Assembly (NCBI GenBank): GCA_028870715.1
Contig: JAGWOZ010000005.1
Coordinates: forward strand, 1 to 52,960
Length of the DNA: 52,960 nucleotides
Direction of reading: 5' to 3'
Source: Betaproteobacteria bacterium
GTDB lineage: Bacteria > Pseudomonadota > Gammaproteobacteria > Burkholderiales > Burkholderiaceae_C
A program made the translations under genes and the position numbers. How positions within the stretch are numbered: position 1 is the first letter of the stretch; each line of letters opens with the position of its first letter. The notes below the pieces were generated by a model that ran no database searches, was not told the DNA's origin, and saw nothing but the letters and a program-made list of their open reading frames with translations. Positions 34,505 through 42,963 of the stretch are shown in pieces.

Positions 34505-34633
34505 GGTGACGACTCTGGTTGTGCTGTGTGCATCGTGTAGTCACCACTGCTGCACCGGGGCCGGCGCCCGGTAAAGCCACTGAATAAACCGGCTGCCTAC
34601 ACATCGTCCCAACCACTTGGACAGGACGATGTC

Positions 34634-35443
34634 ATGACTCACCACACCCATCCCACCACCGCTGCCCCTCGGGCCGTTAGCCGCAACGCTTATGGCGGAC
34701 TTGAAATAGCCGCCTGCCTCGAGCAGGATGAGCGGCTTGCCGTAGGCGCACTGCTCGACCGCGCCGTCGAAGATGACCTGCTCCCCGAGCCCTACATCGA
34801 AAGCTCGAAGCGGGAAATCGAAAGCCTGAACCACCACGTTTACGACGCCTGGTCCGTCGATGGCACCGTCAGCGCCGTGGTTGTGCTCGTGCTCTGGTAC
34901 TGGAAGCACCTGCGCAAGGAGCGGACGCGTATGAGCAAAACTTACTACCTCGTGCGTCAAACCGGCGAGGCAGAGGTCACCGTAACCGAACTCGATGGCC
35001 GGACCTGCGCGAAGCGAGCAAAGAACGCGAATGCTCTCGGCCAGCTCACCCGCCACTATCTGGGACTCGAGCATGTCAAGTGCGCAACCCCGTACGTTGA
35101 GACTCGCACTGGCTACAAAGTCGTCGCCAAGACACCGGACGGCAGCCTGGTCAGCGCCTTCGACGGGTCTGCTTACAAGCCCGAGGTCTGGCGGTCAGAG
35201 GCGGCACAGGACGACCACGGCGGGGGCTTTTACTACTACGAGTCGCAAGACCTAGCCATCGAGACCACACGGCAGGGGCGCACCTTCGCACGTTGTGTGT
35301 CTGAAGGCAAGACGCTCGTCCTTTGCGCCGTCGAAGTCGCGGGCCGAGTCGTGGGGTACGACACCGGCAAGCGTGCTGCCTCGCGGCTTCGCGTCCTGCA
35401 CGAGATTGGCCCAGTCGCAATCGACGATGAAGAGGACGACTGA
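34634..35443 (+). CDS. Hypothetical island protein
   Basis: A 269-residue frame on the plus strand, divergent from Q. The C-terminal two thirds (MSKTYYLVRQTGEAEVTVTEL, then GYKVVAKTPDGSLVSAFDGS and AASRLRVLHEIGPVAI, ending EDD) look like a genuine soluble protein. The ATG at 34,931 has a good Shine-Dalgarno (AAGGAG), so a 170-residue product starting there is possible. The N-terminal part (residues 1-99) has a hydrophobic stretch VSAVVVLVLWYW and may be a separate or fused segment. No family recognised. The start is the main doubt. Confidence 0.65.
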   Translation: MTHHTHPTTAAPRAVSRNAYGGLEIAACLEQDERLAVGALLDRAVEDDLLPEPYIESSKREIESLNHHVYDAWSVDGTVSAVVVLVLWYWKHLRKERTRMSKTYYLVRQTGEAEVTVTELDGRTCAKRAKNANALGQLTRHYLGLEHVKCATPYVETRTGYKVVAKTPDGSLVSAFDGSAYKPEVWRSEAAQDDHGGGFYYYESQDLAIETTRQGRTFARCVSEGKTLVLCAVEVAGRVVGYDTGKRAASRLRVLHEIGPVAIDDEEDD

Positions 35444-35530
35444 CCGGATTGCTCGCCGCAGCCAGGCCACGGGGCGCGCTTCGAAGGCTCACCACGGCGC
35501 CCTAAAATTCGTTCCATGACCTGACACAAT

Positions 35531-35607
35531 GGGGGCGCAACGCCTCCAGACCTCAACTTGAAGCGCACGACACAGGGTCCGTGCGCCTACAAAAAGTTGA
35601 GGTCAAC
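35531..35607 (+). promoter_or_regulatory. Structured leader, copy 1
   Basis: Two adjacent stem-loops ending 3 nt before an ATG. Hairpin A is GGGGGCG-CAA-CGCCTCC (one G-U pair). Hairpin B has an outer stem GACCTCAACTT / AAGTTGAGGTC (11 bp, perfect) and an inner stem GCGCACG / CGTGCGC. Related copies occur at 38,571 and 42,511, each before a small ORF starting ATGCA. It may be a cis-acting RNA leader or part of a mobile cassette boundary. Confidence 0.65.
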
Positions 35608-35814
35608 ATGCAAAGTCAGTACGAAGCCGCGCGCAGACTCCTCGCCGCCGGTGCCTTCATCGAACAAGTCTCCGACGCGCCGCTCGCCTACCGCATCCGA
35701 CTCGGTAGTGATTCGGCCCCGTTGCCGGCCGGGCTCTTCCAGCAACTGCTTGCCCACAAGCTCATACGCCAAAGCTGCAGGGTGAGTGGGAGGATGCGGT
35801 TCGTGGGGGCGTAG
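35608..35814 (+). CDS. Small hypothetical protein behind structured leader
   Basis: A 68-residue protein starting at the ATG that follows the leader's AGGTCAAC. The sequence AAGAFIEQVSDAPLAYRIRLGSDSAPLPAGLFQQLLAHKLIRQSC is shared in outline with the decayed ORF at 42,592 (FIEQISYRPL, DSAPIAGGLAQQLL, IKQSCR), so this is a recurring small gene linked to the leader. The GAGG of the leader may serve as its Shine-Dalgarno, placing translation under control of the stem. Function unknown. Confidence 0.7.
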   Translation: MQSQYEAARRLLAAGAFIEQVSDAPLAYRIRLGSDSAPLPAGLFQQLLAHKLIRQSCRVSGRMRFVGA

Positions 35815-36187
35815 GAAAGCCTCGTCGAAACCTGTGGCCATTCGCGTGAATCGCCACAGACGTCAGATTGCGTCGCACTTCTCCTGCAGGGGGTTTCATA
35901 AGGGGAGATACCCCTCGCAGAGTATGAAATCGGCGCCCTCAAGGACATGCTCAATGTCGCCGATTAAGTGTGGGGGCGCAACTCATGTAGACACGTCTCC
36001 TCCAAGCCAGGCTTGGGTCCTTCGGACAATAAGACCTCGCAACTTCGTGCTGCTCGCGGCCCCCAAACTGGTTTGAATACCTTCAACATGAGGCGCAAAG
36101 CTGGCTATGCTGGCATGAATGTGTTTCTTGTCGAACACAGCACGACCTGCGGCGGTCTGCCGCGTGAGCGTAGAGAGGAGGCGAGCA
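35815..36187. other. Gap upstream of the AAA_13 gene
   Basis: No gene supported. A TGGGGGCGCAACTC stretch at about 35,972 resembles the first bases of the structured leader but lacks its stems. The promoter of the ATPase gene should lie here. Confidence 0.4.
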
Positions 36188-38443
36188 ATGCTCGAAAGAA
36201 TCACCGCTATTCGTGGACACAAGTGCTTTCGGGATTTCCGGTGGGAACAGTTGCCGCCGTTTGGACGGTACAACTTGATTTATGGCTGGAATGGTTCCGG
36301 GAAAACAACTCTATCGAAGTTGTTAGGCCACCTAGAGACCCGCCAGCCCATCACGACTGGCCAGGTAGCTTTCAGCGTATCGGGAACGGCCTTTCACGGT
36401 GCCACTCTGGGCCAACAGAGTCTCCCAACTGTGCGCGTGTTCAATAGGGACTATGTGGACGGGAGCGTCCTTCAGCGCAATCAGAACCTAGAGCACATCT
36501 TCTTTCTGGGGAAAAGGGCAGTCGAGAAAGAGAACGAGCGGGAACGGGTTGAACAAGAGCTGAAGAAGATTGGGGATGATTGGACGCTGGCTAACGGCAA
36601 GCAAGCATCCGCGCGGCAGGACTACGACAGGTTTCTCCGAGAGAGCGCATCCGCAATTAAGCAACGTCTTCGAGCGCCCGGCCAAAACAGATTCGCGAAC
36701 TATGACAAGAACGACTTTGAAACTCAGTGCATCAGGGCGGAGAAGGGAGAAATCCAGCCCTTAGAGCTTGATGACAACACACGCGACAGCCTTCAGAAGG
36801 CGCGTCAAGCAGATGCTCGCCCCAGCATTCAGCGCTCCGCCGCGCCCCTTGCCATTCAGGGAGTGCTCATCACACGAATCCGCTCCCTGCTAAAGTCAAC
36901 GCCGACAATTGCCCCCATCGAAGCCCTAAGGAGCGACAGCGCGCTTTCCGGTTGGCTGGGCAGCGGCCTTGGAATACACAGGGATAGGAACAGTGAGATA
37001 TGCCTGTTCTGCGAGCAGCATTTGCCCAAGGGTCGTCTAGAAAGACTAGAGGCGCACTTCAGCGACTCATACAGACAGTTCGCAAATGCGGTCGGCGTTT
37101 TGCGGTCTGAAGTCAGCGGCCTTCAATCTCAAGTGGCTGCGCTGCCCTTGGTGGAACCTGGGTTGGTCTATCCGCAGTTGGTGGCTCAAATACAGGAAGC
37201 CAACAGCGATATGAAAGATAGCAGGGACCGACTCCTCGCTATCTTGGCGGACATAGCGGATGCCATAAGAAAAAAGCTCGAACATGCCCTCCTCCAGGTC
37301 GAGGTGCCCGAGAGCTTGTCCAACTTGGCGGCGTCGGCCAGCGAATGGCAGACCAAGGCCCATGCAGTGCAGGCGGTCGTGGAACAACACAATCGAATCA
37401 CCCAAAACTTCAACGCCGAGGTCGCTTCCGCAGGCGCCCAGCTTGAGCTTGATGCCATCGCCAACGCGTTTGCAGAGTTCAAGAGCCGCAAGCGCGCCAT
37501 GGCTGAACAGGATGAGGAACTCAAGGCGCTGGGTTTGCAACGTGACGCGCTCGGGAAACGTGTCGACGAGCTAACGCGCGACCTCACGGAGACCATTGAG
37601 CCGGCCAATCAGCTGAATGATGACCTGGCTGCATATCTCGGGCACACCGAATTGACAATCACGCACCATGGAACTGGATACGCCATCACCCGCTCCGGTC
37701 AACCGGCCAATGACCTGAGCGAGGGGGAGCGAACTGGCATCGCACTGCTCTACTTTTTGAAGAGCTTGGAAGACCACCGGCGGCCGCTCAAAAACACAAT
37801 TGTTGTTGTGGACGACCCAGTCTCGAGTTTGGACGCCGGCGCGCTGTACGCGGCGTTTGGCTACATGCGGGCCCGCACGGAGGGGGCTAAGCAGCTGTTC
37901 ATCCTGACGCATGATTTCTCGCTTTTCCACCTCGTCAAAGGATGGTTCAAGCATATGAAGGCAACGACTGGGTTCTACCAAATACGCGCGCCATTCGCCG
38001 AGGGGACAAAGTGTTCGAAGTTGTTCGAGTTGGACCCGCTGCTGAAGGACTACGACACCGAGTACCAGTATCTGTTCAGCTTGGTCCTCAAAGCATCGAC
38101 CTCGCAAGACAATGGACTGGAGCAGTTTTACGGCATGCCAAACGTCGCCCGGAGAACATTCGAACACTTCTTGGCGTTTCGTTTCCCTGGCGGGAAGGCA
38201 TCAGACCATCTCCAGGAGCGCGTGAAGTCACTCAATCTTGAGCCTGGCACAGCTGCAGTCATCAATCGATTCCTGAATATCAACTCGCATGGGGACGGTG
38301 TTGCGCCACCTGAACACGACCTCCACCTACTTGCAGAGGCGCCGCGCGTCATGAAGGCCGTCATCGAGGTAATGCGCAAGGAAGACCCTAACCATGTCGA
38401 GCGCATGGAGGCCCTTGTGGCTTCCAATTGCGACCAACCGTAG
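36188..38443 (+). CDS. AAA_13-family ATPase with zinc hook, RloC/PrrC-like
   Basis: A 751-residue SMC/Rad50-like ATPase. The start at 36,188 has AGGAGG 7 nt upstream. Walker A is GWNGSGKT (residues 33-40), a CxxC zinc hook (ICLFCEQ, 272-275) sits in the coiled coil, and the ABC signature LSEGERTGIALLYF lies near 511, with Walker B TIVVVDDPVSSLD near 538. The C-terminal domain has RRTFEHF (R-x3-E, about 655) and INSHGDG (His about 702), reminiscent of the Arg-Glu-His anticodon-nuclease triad of PrrC/RloC. This family is mostly anti-phage. Nuclease activity is inferred; the spacing of the His differs from PrrC. Confidence 0.85.
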   Translation: MLERITAIRGHKCFRDFRWEQLPPFGRYNLIYGWNGSGKTTLSKLLGHLETRQPITTGQVAFSVSGTAFHGATLGQQSLPTVRVFNRDYVDGSVLQRNQNLEHIFFLGKRAVEKENERERVEQELKKIGDDWTLANGKQASARQDYDRFLRESASAIKQRLRAPGQNRFANYDKNDFETQCIRAEKGEIQPLELDDNTRDSLQKARQADARPSIQRSAAPLAIQGVLITRIRSLLKSTPTIAPIEALRSDSALSGWLGSGLGIHRDRNSEICLFCEQHLPKGRLERLEAHFSDSYRQFANAVGVLRSEVSGLQSQVAALPLVEPGLVYPQLVAQIQEANSDMKDSRDRLLAILADIADAIRKKLEHALLQVEVPESLSNLAASASEWQTKAHAVQAVVEQHNRITQNFNAEVASAGAQLELDAIANAFAEFKSRKRAMAEQDEELKALGLQRDALGKRVDELTRDLTETIEPANQLNDDLAAYLGHTELTITHHGTGYAITRSGQPANDLSEGERTGIALLYFLKSLEDHRRPLKNTIVVVDDPVSSLDAGALYAAFGYMRARTEGAKQLFILTHDFSLFHLVKGWFKHMKATTGFYQIRAPFAEGTKCSKLFELDPLLKDYDTEYQYLFSLVLKASTSQDNGLEQFYGMPNVARRTFEHFLAFRFPGGKASDHLQERVKSLNLEPGTAAVINRFLNINSHGDGVAPPEHDLHLLAEAPRVMKAVIEVMRKEDPNHVERMEALVASNCDQP

Positions 38444-38570
38444 CAGCCGCGTTGAAGACGCGGACAACAGGAGGCTCAGCCCCGTTGCTCGATATTGACG
38501 CTCAAGCGCCGCGCGCATTTCCGTGTATGAATGCGTCCTAGAGTTTCAAAAGTGAACTGACTCCAAAACC

Positions 38571-38647
38571 GCGGGCGCAACGCCCGCAGACCTCAACTTG
38601 GAACGTACGACATGGAGCTCGTGCGTTCGCGAAAAGCTGAGGTCAAC
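38571..38647 (+). promoter_or_regulatory. Structured leader, copy 2
   Basis: Hairpin A is GCGGGCG-CAA-CGCCCGC (7 bp, perfect). Hairpin B has GACCTCAACTT / AAGCTGAGGTC (one mismatch) and an inner stem AACGTACGA / TCGTGCGTT (9 bp with one G-U). Compared with copy 1 the stem sequences change on both sides while pairing is kept. Upstream, TGAACTGAC is shared with copy 3. Confidence 0.65.
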
Positions 38648-38899
38648 ATGCACATCAAGAAGCCGGCTTCCACCCCGGTTCACAATTGGGTCGGCACGGC
38701 GGGTCAAAATTGCATCGACGCTCACACTGCAACCTTGTTTGGTGGTCCACGCACCCAGGTAATCGTCAGCTCGCCTGACGCCACCCGACTGCGCAGTTGG
38801 CTGGGCCATTGGAGCAGCCATCGCAATCACCCGCGGCCCCGAACCCGAAGGTCTGCAATCAAGAACACCACCGCGACCTCCCGGTGCCCGGCGCGATAA
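38648..38899 (+). CDS. Small hypothetical protein behind leader copy 2
   Basis: An 83-residue frame from the ATG after leader copy 2. It begins MHIKKPASTPVHNWVGTAG and shows no similarity to the small protein of copy 1, so the leader is combined with different ORFs. The last 24 codons overlap the 3' end of the convergent 1,208-residue gene, so the ORF may be truncated or run on into it. Reality of the protein is uncertain. Confidence 0.4.
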   Translation: MHIKKPASTPVHNWVGTAGQNCIDAHTATLFGGPRTQVIVSSPDATRLRSWLGHWSSHRNHPRPRTRRSAIKNTTATSRCPAR

Positions 38900-41800
38900 G
38901 TCGCGACATACCCGCTTGTCTCGCAATCGGGTCCAAGGGATGCGCAACTGATGTATGTGAGGCCGGACGGAACCTCGTGTTCGAGCATTTTCCTGGCGTA
39001 GTCGAGGAGAGGTTCAAGGGCCTTCGCGTAGGAGTAGGTGACGAGGAAATAGATTTCACAGTGGCCGTATGAGAAAAGCTTGTCGAAATGCGCCTTCGTT
39101 TTAGTCCGTTCGAGACCCGAGCAGACGAGCGCCTCATAGATGCATATCTCCTGACCAAAAGCCTCAATGACAGCATCCCGTCTCCCTGGGTTTCCGTTAT
39201 CAGTTGCTCCGCCAGGCGATTGGTCAGCCACGTTCCACTTAGCCACGGCAAGTGAAGCCCCCAACACTTTTCGCACGGCGGTGTTGAGGTCATCTTCGAA
39301 CCTTGCCTCATCCTCCGGATTTTTCTTGTCGCGTAGCATTGCCGACATTTGCTGGAGCGCGGCAACAGCACGCGAAATCTGCCGCACGAGATAGCCTTGT
39401 AACCCACCACCGGGAGGGCCAAGAACGTCGCCGACTTGGGAAACCGGAAGCTCAGTCAACTGCTGCAGTGCGGCCCTGATGGATGAAATAGTGTCAACGG
39501 CAACCGATGCTGAAGCGACGCTGGACGCGGCGACACCAGCTTGCAGGTCCTCCTTGGCCGCGACGAGCCGCTCGTCAGGGCCAAACTCTGTGATGGCCGC
39601 GTCTAGTATCGCCATCGCGTCGCCCCGAGACCCCATTTCAGTCTTTGCAAGCACGGCGACAAGCTCAAGCTCCAGGCTTGGCATCTCACGACGACGCGCA
39701 GCCATGCTTTCCAAGGCTTCATCTGGTCTTTGCAATGCCAGCAACAGCAGTGCACGGTTGGCGAGCAAGCTGCTGCTAGCTAGCTTCTCGTCTGCATCGA
39801 CCGCAGCATTGATTTCACCAAGCAGGCTCTCGCCGGTCACCTTGTCCTCACCAGTTAGCGGATGAAGGGTGGGCCCCAGAAGCTGTTGGATGGCAATCGC
39901 AAAGACGTTCTCCTTGTACGCAGAAGCGGCGCCAGGTCGCGCTGCTAGTCCTTGGAGCACGGTCCGCGCGCCTGCCAAATTGCCGTTCGGGCGTAGCAGT
40001 TGGGACGTAGCCGTGTAGAAGTCCAGTTGGTCCTGCGCTTGCCTCGTCGTCGACACATCCAGGGTCGACGGAACGGTCGCGCCATCGAGGGCAGCCCAGT
40101 TCTTCTCCTTCAGAAGCAGTTGCAGCCCCAGACCAAAAAGCCCAAGTCGGAACTGCGGTGGCGCGCGTTCCAAATCCTGCGCAGTTTCATCCAGGTGCTC
40201 GCGGGCAAGCCCGTATTCGCCGGCGGCCAACAGGCACTCGATGCGGTGCTGCAGCTCGGGCCAGGTCCAAAGCGTTGAAGCCTCTCCTGGCTTCAGCTGC
40301 CGCAACCTCGCTTGGATGCCGGTCTTCGCCGCAGCAGGCAAGTACTGGCAAAGCTCGGCAAGTAGCACCGGGTCATCGGACTGGGCAAGCGCCTGCAACA
40401 TCGCATCCTGGTGAGTGCCATCTAGCCCTCGCCATGCAGCTGCGAGGTCTTGTGCCGGCGAGCCCTCCTCACGTGCGAGAAAGCGGTTTGGGCTGTACCT
40501 GTCCGTGAGCGCTCCGACGCGCCCTTTCTCAGCGTGCTCAATGGCGCTGCGCGAAACGAGCGCTTGGAATGCGTCGGCCAGCTCCGTAGGTACGGCCCCG
40601 TCTGGCCAACCGGCCACGGCGCGTGCGAGCAAGCGCACATGCTCTCTCAAAGTGTGAGCAATGGTGGAGCGCAGGGACAGCTCTTCTTCCTCCGGCGCCT
40701 GTCGCAGCAGCTCTGCGCTATCGAGTGGGATTAGCAGCGCATCTCGCTCGGGCGCGGCTTGTACGAACGCGGTCGCGATGAGTCGCGCGGCCAGTTCGGC
40801 GGACAAGCTGCTTGCATCAGTCCAGTCCAAGTGCAGGTCGCGCGCAAACTTGGTATAGAGAGCGACGATTGCGAAAGCGTTCGTACGCCGCGCGCTCGGA
40901 AGGCATCCCAGTCCGTCAAGCACTCCCGCAAATTGCGCTCGGGGCACGTTGTTCTCATAGGCTGCCTGGTCAACTAGGTGCTGCAGAACCGCAGTCTGAA
41001 CTTCTTCCTTTTCCCCGGCGACCATCCCGAGAATCTGCCGCCCAATGGGCCTCCTGGCATCGGCGGCCGCCCTCCCGCGGCCAGAGTCGTCGCCATAGCA
41101 CCAAGTCACCAACGCCGCGCACTCTTCGAGGTCAAGCGTGTTCTTATTCAGGTGGTATGCGAGGAGTGATAGCGCGTCTTGGACCGCAAATGCCTTGGTC
41201 TGAGCTTCGCGGCTCAAAATGCGGTCGTTGCCTCGCTCCCCTTCCTGGTGCCACTCGATGACCAACCTGGCGGCCAGGCAGGCGATGAGCGGGTGCAACA
41301 GCATGTCCACCAAAAGAGCTGGCACGGCTTTGACCCGGAACAGAATCTGTTGCAACGCCATTGGATGGGCGGCTGCAAACGATAGAACCGTCTCTGCCTC
41401 GGCCGAGACCCGCGGACCGATGCCCGTCGTATCCAGCTCGGAACAAAGCAGGTTCAATGCAAAGCTCACGGTGCTCGGGCTAATTAGCCGTTCCATCATG
41501 AGGTGCTCGACCTCAAGGCTTGCCAGCCAGTCCACTCCAGAAACAAGTGTCCGTGGTGGCGCGGTCCTCGGAATCCTGGAAAACCGCAGTCGGTCCGGTG
41601 GAATAGCGAATGTCTTTTCGAGCACGTCCGCGTAGCTCGCGGCATCGTTATCCCAGTTACCCCACAGTGCCTGGCGTTCCAAGACACGATGGGCGGCCTC
41701 ACGGCAGTACTGCATTTGAGTGGGGCCCCAGCCAATGTCCCACCTGCCAGCGCAGCCGACGGCGTTACACCACGCAGACCATTCGAGAAAGGCTCTGTCG

Positions 41801-42453
41801 ACATCCCGCTCATGAGCCTCTAGTGCCTGCGGCAAGACCCTGGCACCACCTTCGGCTGCTGCTACCTCGGTCCTGTTGCTGCCGTCGCCGGCTCCTACCA
41901 GAGGTTGGGGGCACAACCGCTCCCATAGTCGGCCCGCAACCCACTCGGGGTTTCTGGTAGGAATGTGCTCGTCGAGCCACTCTTCAGGCGCAATCCTGGC
42001 TGCAAGCGCCCGGGTACTGGGTGGCGGTGTATCCTCTTTCGCCACGAGCCGTACCTTGCTGAGCTCCTCCAGAAACGTCTTCGTGCTCGGGCTTGGAAAG
42101 GTGATGTGCGCGGAGGTGCCTATAGGCGCACTCTGCATAATCCAGCGGCCGCCGTCGAAAAACACCCATCCCATGCGGACGAGGTCATCGAACGTCGGAC
42201 CGCCTTCTGCAATGCGTTGCTCCGACTCGTCCCAGGTCTTGGCAATGTCCTCAGCGCTGCCCGGATACTCCAATCGGTAGTGCTTGCAAAGGTCGAGGAG
42301 ACCCAGCTCGTCGACCATGCCATCCGAACCCACGATGAGCCGTGGATGACGCGACCGCGACAACCAGCGCTCGAATAGTTGCCTCAGTTCGTGACGCACC
42401 TTCAGCGGCGCCCCCATGCCTTCGAGCGGCCGCACCTGTTTGTATCCCGACAC
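38827..42453 (-). CDS. Very large hypothetical protein, candidate defence effector/sensor
   Basis: A 1,208-residue cytoplasmic protein. The GTG at 42,453 has a strong Shine-Dalgarno (AAGGAGGGG), better than the upstream in-frame ATG. I recognise no catalytic motif. The N-terminal ~130 residues look like a small folded domain (LIVGSDGMVDELGLLDLCKHYRLEYPG). Most of residues 200-1,020 is Ala/Leu-rich helical sequence of the TPR/alpha-solenoid kind (SSLLANRALLLLALQRPDEALESM). The last ~110 residues form a distinct alpha/beta domain (YEALVCSGLERTKTKAHFDK, FLVTYSYAKALEPLLDYARK). It is convergent with the AAA_13 ATPase and bracketed by leader copies 2 and 3. Large solenoid proteins of this kind are common in defence islands; the function is unknown. 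Confidence 0.85.
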   Translation of the reverse strand: MSGYKQVRPLEGMGAPLKVRHELRQLFERWLSRSRHPRLIVGSDGMVDELGLLDLCKHYRLEYPGSAEDIAKTWDESEQRIAEGGPTFDDLVRMGWVFFDGGRWIMQSAPIGTSAHITFPSPSTKTFLEELSKVRLVAKEDTPPPSTRALAARIAPEEWLDEHIPTRNPEWVAGRLWERLCPQPLVGAGDGSNRTEVAAAEGGARVLPQALEAHERDVDRAFLEWSAWCNAVGCAGRWDIGWGPTQMQYCREAAHRVLERQALWGNWDNDAASYADVLEKTFAIPPDRLRFSRIPRTAPPRTLVSGVDWLASLEVEHLMMERLISPSTVSFALNLLCSELDTTGIGPRVSAEAETVLSFAAAHPMALQQILFRVKAVPALLVDMLLHPLIACLAARLVIEWHQEGERGNDRILSREAQTKAFAVQDALSLLAYHLNKNTLDLEECAALVTWCYGDDSGRGRAAADARRPIGRQILGMVAGEKEEVQTAVLQHLVDQAAYENNVPRAQFAGVLDGLGCLPSARRTNAFAIVALYTKFARDLHLDWTDASSLSAELAARLIATAFVQAAPERDALLIPLDSAELLRQAPEEEELSLRSTIAHTLREHVRLLARAVAGWPDGAVPTELADAFQALVSRSAIEHAEKGRVGALTDRYSPNRFLAREEGSPAQDLAAAWRGLDGTHQDAMLQALAQSDDPVLLAELCQYLPAAAKTGIQARLRQLKPGEASTLWTWPELQHRIECLLAAGEYGLAREHLDETAQDLERAPPQFRLGLFGLGLQLLLKEKNWAALDGATVPSTLDVSTTRQAQDQLDFYTATSQLLRPNGNLAGARTVLQGLAARPGAASAYKENVFAIAIQQLLGPTLHPLTGEDKVTGESLLGEINAAVDADEKLASSSLLANRALLLLALQRPDEALESMAARRREMPSLELELVAVLAKTEMGSRGDAMAILDAAITEFGPDERLVAAKEDLQAGVAASSVASASVAVDTISSIRAALQQLTELPVSQVGDVLGPPGGGLQGYLVRQISRAVAALQQMSAMLRDKKNPEDEARFEDDLNTAVRKVLGASLAVAKWNVADQSPGGATDNGNPGRRDAVIEAFGQEICIYEALVCSGLERTKTKAHFDKLFSYGHCEIYFLVTYSYAKALEPLLDYARKMLEHEVPSGLTYISCASLGPDCETSGYVATYRAGHREVAVVFLIADLRVRGRG

Positions 42454-42510
42454 GAAATCCCCTCCTTGATACCGCTCCCTGCATGCTAAGCGGTACTGAA
42501 CTGACCCCAC

Positions 42511-42591
42511 TCATGCGGGCGCCACGGACGCGGCCCCCAACTTGAAATGCACGATATGGGATTCGTGCGCCTGAACTTGATTGAGGCCAAC
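42511..42591 (+). promoter_or_regulatory. Structured leader, copy 3 (degenerate)
   Basis: Same layout as copies 1 and 2 with weaker pairing: inner stem TGCACGA / TCGTGCG (one G-U) with an 8-nt loop containing ATGG as in copy 2, and GGCC arms at the base of the outer stem. It again ends AAC-ATGCA. TGAACTGAC upstream is shared with copy 2. Confidence 0.5.
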
Positions 42592-42780
42592 ATGCACGGC
42601 AGCACCAATTAGTTCGCCATCGCCGTCCAATTGCTCGCAAAACGCGCCTTCATCGAGCAAATTTCCTATCGTCCGCTCAGCTGCCATCTCTACCATATGC
42701 GCGACTCAGCTCCAATTGCTGGAGGGCTCGCCCAGCAATTGCTGAAAAGCAGGGCCATCAAGCAGAGCTGCCGCGCGTGA
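42592..42780 (+). pseudogene. Decayed paralogue of the small leader-linked protein
   Basis: 63 codons starting at the ATG after leader copy 3, with a stop at codon 7. The remainder reads VQLLAKRAFIEQISYRPL, DSAPIAGGLAQQLLKS and IKQSCRA, matching the protein at 35,608. Loss of reading frame integrity shows it is no longer translated in full. Confidence 0.65.
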
Positions 42781-42963
42781 ACGGGCGGATGAGCGATGCG
42801 ACGGCCTGAGCGCATTTCAGCCTCCCTGCGCATGCGCAGAGAGGTTCCGGACCCATAGGCGGCAGCCTTCCTTCGCCATCTGCGCCCCGAGCAGGGTGCC
42901 GCGTCGCTCCCAGCCGTGCCACGCAAGCGTCGCTCAAAACGCCATGGGTGCGCGCCGAGCCCA

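Noticed and set aside
35531-42594. Reading the repeated leaders as integron attC sites
   Set aside because: The size and stem-loop shape are suggestive, but the RYYYAAC/GTTRRRY core pair and bulged bases of attC are not seen, the genes between copies face different ways, and no integron integrase is in the window.
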